In this document: positions 24,443-26,617 of the stretch, one piece after another
Layout of the letters: each line of letters opens with the position of its first letter
Position numbering within the stretch: the stretch's first letter is position 1
Origin: Granulosicoccus sp964435305
GTDB taxonomy: Bacteria; Pseudomonadota; Gammaproteobacteria; Granulosicoccales; Granulosicoccaceae
DNA length: 26,617 nucleotides
NCBI GenBank assembly: GCA_964435305.1
Contig: CAYSZH010000052.1
Span: forward strand, 1-26,617
Reading direction: 5' to 3'
Notes under the pieces: model-generated
Databases searched by the model: none
What the model was told of the DNA's origin: nothing
What the model saw: only the letters and a program-made list of their open reading frames with translations
Made by a program: the position numbers and the translations under genes

Positions 24443-24539
24443 GCTAAACAGCAAAACTAAGACAAATAGCAGCGTACGTTGTGGACATCGCCACATTGCA
24501 CGCGGCTTTCAAGTTGTCTGTTAAAGCGTTTGGTTAAGT
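24443..24539 (-). repeat. attC site, partly degenerate
   Basis: Read on the minus strand it starts with the R'' core ACTTAAC (24533-24539, fits RYYYAAC). The centre has TTGTGGAC-ATCG-CCAC and a CGCGG block shared with the attC at the window edge. The other end, near 24443-24449, has lost a clean GTTRRRY core. Its position after the alanine-rich cassette gene, on the gene's 3' side, is as expected. Confidence 0.65.
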
Positions 24540-24626
24540 TGCTACGCATTATGCTAAATCGACATTGCGCTAATATCTGCAAAGCGCCCAAAGCATCCGG
24601 TTCCTATGCAACTATCATGATCTGTT

Positions 24627-25079
24627 TCAATGGCCTATTGACAATGCACTTAGTGTTTTAAATTGCCAGACTTGCTCTGGGACATAGGCGGATTTATCTG
24701 TTACAGCCGAGGCCGAGTAAGAATAAACGCTTGCATAGGCTGCGTATGCAGACGCCTCAAGTGCTCGCCCATGCAACGCTGCAGCCACTCCTCGACTGAC
24801 TGAAACTGCAGCATTCCCGGATCCGTCTAATGATCCTGAACCAACGTGACTACTAGCAGCCCTAGTCGCTGAAGCCGCTGCAAAGCTCAATTCTTCTCGG
24901 TTACTCCGCTGAGAAATATACTTTTCACCAACTTTTAGGGATTCGATTACTTCGTCGTTAGTTAATAAACCTTTTACTCTTTGAATACAGGCAATGCCAA
25001 AATTCACTCGAAGTTCGAAATTATCTTCACTGTCGAGATCAATAGATTCTGCCAATTTTTTCAATTCTTCGGAAATCAT
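24627..25079 (-). CDS. alanine/serine-rich protein, possibly Imm5-like immunity protein (integron cassette gene)
   Basis: A 150-residue protein from the ATG at 25077-25079; a TTG four codons upstream is possible. The first half is helical and charged (ELKKLAESIDLDSEDNF, LLTNDEVIESLKVGEKYIS), the second is a long alanine/serine-rich helical repeat (RGVAAALHGRALEASAYAAYA). That organisation resembles the Imm5 family of putative immunity proteins, in which an Ala-rich helical array follows an N-terminal domain; the match is by pattern only. It is flanked by attC sites on both sides, so it is a cassette gene. Confidence 0.65.
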   Translation of the reverse strand: MISEELKKLAESIDLDSEDNFELRVNFGIACIQRVKGLLTNDEVIESLKVGEKYISQRSNREELSFAAASATRAASSHVGSGSLDGSGNAAVSVSRGVAAALHGRALEASAYAAYASVYSYSASAVTDKSAYVPEQVWQFKTLSALSIGH

Positions 25080-25179
25080 ACAAGATGCCAAATTTACCGT
25101 AAAAGAAAGTCTGTTCCGAGCTGAAACCAGTCTCTTGCGTCAGCCTTTAGAGTTCACTCTCGCATATACTGTCATGGCA

Positions 25180-25279
25180 ACTTAACGCCTAGTTCAGTGG
25201 CATTTGCCTGCGGAGCATGGTTCTGGCGTAGCCAGGTTCTGCTTCGCAGGCAAATGTCTATTGCAACGCTTTGTTAGGC
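25180..25279 (-). repeat. attC recombination site (100 bp)
   Basis: Both end cores are intact: on the minus strand GCCTAAC (25273-25279) and GTTAAGT (25180-25186). Long inner arms around CATTTGCCTGCGGAGCA and its complement TGCTTCGCAGGCAAATG fold into a hairpin, with the GGTTCTGGCG/CCAGG centre shared with the next attC. Read on the minus strand it begins GCCTAACAAAGCG, the usual left-end style, so it belongs to the GNAT cassette. Confidence 0.9.
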
Positions 25280-25303
25280 ATATCGCTCTCACTCTATCCA
25301 TTT

Positions 25304-25810
25304 TCATAACGGCTTGACCAAGACCTTCGCTTCTTTGCCAGAGACCTTTCGCAATGCCTGAAGTTCCTCACTGACCGTGAATCCTTGCTTCTCATAGAAA
25401 CTTATGGCCCGCCCGTTTACGTCGTTCACTTCAGCCACGACTTTGTCATAACCGCTATCCGTAGCCCAAGTCCACAAAAAATTCATGAGGCTGGCAGCCA
25501 ACTCCGTTCCTCGATGGACCGGTTCGACCCAGACCTGTAACAGTTCAGCCGCGCCAAGTCTGTCTGGTTTTTGATACAACGCTGCAACGCCCACTGGCAC
25601 ACCTTTATCAAATCCGAGCACCGTGATTCTGATCCTTCCAGCAACGGTTGACTCAGCCTGCTCCGTCCAGCTTTCAATAGATCTCGACAACGCATTCTCG
25701 TATGTTGACCCAAAAGCATCTGGTGATTCTTTAAGCGATTCCAAACGAATTGCCCGATAGAGTTCGGATTCACCTTTCTTCAACCGTCTAATTTCGTATT
25801 GACTCGACAT
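25304..25810 (-). CDS. GNAT family N-acetyltransferase (integron cassette gene)
   Basis: A 168-residue acetyltransferase. The acetyl-CoA-binding region is LLQVWVEPVHRGTELAASLMNFLWTWA (residues about 90-116), followed by VNDVNGRAISFYEKQGF, the usual GNAT motif B. N-terminal IRRLKKGESELYRAIRLESLKESPDAF matches the RimI-like type. The acceptor is unknown; cassette-borne GNATs include but are not limited to drug-modifying enzymes. The ATG lies 10 bases from the attC boundary, typical of cassettes, and 24 bases separate its stop from its own attC. Confidence 0.92.
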   Translation of the reverse strand: MSSQYEIRRLKKGESELYRAIRLESLKESPDAFGSTYENALSRSIESWTEQAESTVAGRIRITVLGFDKGVPVGVAALYQKPDRLGAAELLQVWVEPVHRGTELAASLMNFLWTWATDSGYDKVVAEVNDVNGRAISFYEKQGFTVSEELQALRKVSGKEAKVLVKPL

Positions 25811-25820
25811 AGCTTCGGAT

Positions 25821-25921
25821 GCCTAACGCCCAGCTCATCTGCACCTTGACAGAGCACTCGGTTCTGGCGAAGTCAGGTTCGGGTGCTCTGTCAAGGTGTC
25901 TGTTGCAGCGTTTGGTTAGGC
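25821..25921 (-). repeat. attC recombination site (101 bp)
   Basis: End cores GCCTAAC (25821-25827) and GTTAGGC (25915-25921) are exact complements. Inner arms CACCTTGACAGAGCAC and GTGCTCTGTCAAGGTG pair perfectly around a centre with GGTTCTGGCGAAGTCAGG. This is a full-length, intact attC and closes the BrnT/BrnA cassette. The TAA of the brnA gene lies inside its R'' core. Confidence 0.93.
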
Positions 25922-26146
25922 TGCACCACGAGAATGCCATGAAAGATCTAGCTCCCGCTCCTTCGCTACGCAGTCTTTCAAATATAGATTTATTAATGTT
26001 TGATAGGGAATTCCTGATTCTTCAGACATTCCTTTGAAGTACTCAATAACGTCGTCACTCATTCGAATTGTTACTTGTCTTTTGAGTTTCGTCGCATACG
26101 GATTACGACGTGATTTCATTTTTGATAAATCGTATTCTTTTTTCAT
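25916..26146 (-). CDS. brnA: BrnA antitoxin
   Basis: A 76-residue antitoxin. The N-terminal half is basic and the middle holds a ribbon-helix-helix (KRQVTIRMSDDVIEYFKGMSEESGIPYQTLINLYLKDCV), the DNA-binding fold by which BrnA represses its own promoter as a complex with BrnT. It overlaps the brnT stop as ATGA. Its TAA codon is supplied by the attC core GCCTAAC. The final residues HSRGAA are therefore set by the junction. Confidence 0.92.
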   Translation of the reverse strand: MKKEYDLSKMKSRRNPYATKLKRQVTIRMSDDVIEYFKGMSEESGIPYQTLINLYLKDCVAKERELDLSWHSRGAA

Positions 26147-26430
26147 GGCATTGGCCCCTCGTACAGTTTCCGCTCCTTTGCAGTTGCTTTTCTTGCGGAG
26201 ATTATCCTTATGATATCTTTTGAAGCTAATTCGCAGTGGCAGATCAATAGAATTCGTGAAGTGTTGCTAATACCTAGTAACAGAAATCGATCTTCATCGT
26301 CAGAATGCCCTTCATCATAAAACTGCCGCGCATAGTCGTCATAGAACACAGATTTTGCTTCCTCAAATGAAACGCCATGGTTCTTGAAATTTCTTTTTGC
26401 TTTTGCTGAATCCCAATCAAACTTTATCAT
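26143..26430 (-). CDS. brnT: BrnT family toxin (RelE-fold ribonuclease)
   Basis: A 95-residue toxin of normal length. KFDWDSAKAKRNFKNHGVSFEEAKSVFYD is the BrnT signature; RFLLLGISNTSRILLICHC and the terminal IIRIISARKATAKERKLYE with the conserved R-I-I-S-A-R-K follow. BrnT is an mRNA-cleaving toxin that halts translation, neutralised by BrnA. It precedes the antitoxin gene, as is usual for this family. The ATG at 26428-26430 lies within the palindromic operator. As a cassette it probably stabilises the array. Confidence 0.94.
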   Translation of the reverse strand: MIKFDWDSAKAKRNFKNHGVSFEEAKSVFYDDYARQFYDEGHSDDEDRFLLLGISNTSRILLICHCELASKDIIRIISARKATAKERKLYEGPMP

Positions 26431-26447
26431 ACATACATTGTATGTAT
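26429..26447. promoter_or_regulatory. 19-bp perfect palindrome overlapping the brnT start, likely BrnA operator
   Basis: Nine-base arms ATACATACA and TGTATGTAT are exact inverted copies around one base. The palindrome covers the -10 element and two bases of the brnT start codon, the position expected for autorepression by the BrnA ribbon-helix-helix protein. Confidence 0.65.
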
Positions 26448-26464
26448 TTCTTTGGTTTCGTCAA
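26437..26464 (-). promoter_or_regulatory. cassette-borne promoter of brnTA
   Basis: TTGACG (26459-26464) and TACAAT (26437-26442) on the minus strand lie 16 bases apart, close to the sigma-70 consensus. Transcription would start near 26430, at or just before the ATG, so brnT may be translated from a leaderless message. Toxin-antitoxin cassettes commonly bring their own promoter, unlike most cassettes. Confidence 0.55.
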
Positions 26465-26540
26465 GTGCTCGAACTACTTGGTGGGAATCGGAAACCACGT
26501 AAATTACTAACTCAAGTTACGCGGAGAGGTTAAAAGTGCA

Positions 26541-26617
26541 GCCTAACACCCAGCTCATCAGCACCTTGACAACCGCGTGCGTTGTGGACGCAGCCACGTT
26601 GCACGCGGCTGTCAAGG
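26541..26617 (-). repeat. attC site, cut by the window edge
   Basis: The core GCCTAAC (26541-26547, GTTAGGC on the minus strand) is followed by CACCTTGACA and a GTTGTGGACGCAGCCACG centre and by CGCGGCTGTCAAGG, the start of the returning arm. The remaining end lies beyond the window. It closes the preceding cassette, whose gene is outside the window. Confidence 0.85.

Overview
The window reads as chromosomal DNA of a free-living, probably marine, gammaproteobacterium. This rests on the gene types (tripartite tricarboxylate transporter, amine and hydroxy-acid catabolism, LysE and Nudix genes, integron attC sites) and on a moderate base composition; no rRNA or housekeeping marker is present, so the taxonomic guess is weak. 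No tRNA, rRNA or CRISPR array was seen.

Left part (1-5612, almost all minus strand): the start of a gene running off the left edge, a small secreted protein, then a five-gene minus-strand operon read from 5612 down to 705. Its genes are a Tm-1-like ATP-binding protein (UPF0261), a PEP-hydrolase-like TIM barrel, an enolase-superfamily dehydratase close to cis-3-hydroxy-L-proline dehydratases, a PhzF-family isomerase and a PEMT-like membrane methyltransferase. The first two are the separate bacterial counterparts of the two halves of the tomato resistance protein Tm-1.

Middle left (5713-7623): four minus-strand small genes of the kind found in toxin-immunity loci (DUF1851/Tdi1-like, DUF695-like, a tiny membrane protein, an unknown). 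They sit between two catabolic operons.

Centre (7954-18236): a tightly packed minus-strand operon of a PuuC-like aldehyde dehydrogenase, a TctB/TctA/TctC transporter, a class I glutamine amidotransferase, a cytochrome P450 and a glutamine-synthetase-like ligase. Divergent from it are an IclR regulator and a second Tm-1-like protein. A perfect 19-bp palindrome lies between the divergent units. The set resembles the gamma-glutamylated putrescine (Puu) route, with a P450 where PuuB, the amine oxidase, would be. My best reading is an uptake and breakdown system for an unidentified amine through gamma-glutamyl intermediates, under IclR control.

Right centre (18311-23676): a mixed and partly decaying stretch. 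It holds a membrane-anchored rhodanese, an old-yellow-enzyme pseudogene with several lesions, a 3'-truncated EamA permease, a small membrane protein, a LysE exporter, a TetR regulator with a nonsense codon in its DNA-binding domain, a 47-residue membrane peptide, a Nudix hydrolase and a DMT permease.

Right end (about 23690-26617): a minus-strand array of integron gene cassettes, with two intact attC sites, one attC cut by the window edge and at least three degenerate ones. Cassettes encode BrnT/BrnA toxin-antitoxin, a GNAT acetyltransferase, an Imm5-like alanine-rich protein and a tail-anchored hypothetical. The integrase, if it exists, would lie beyond the right edge.
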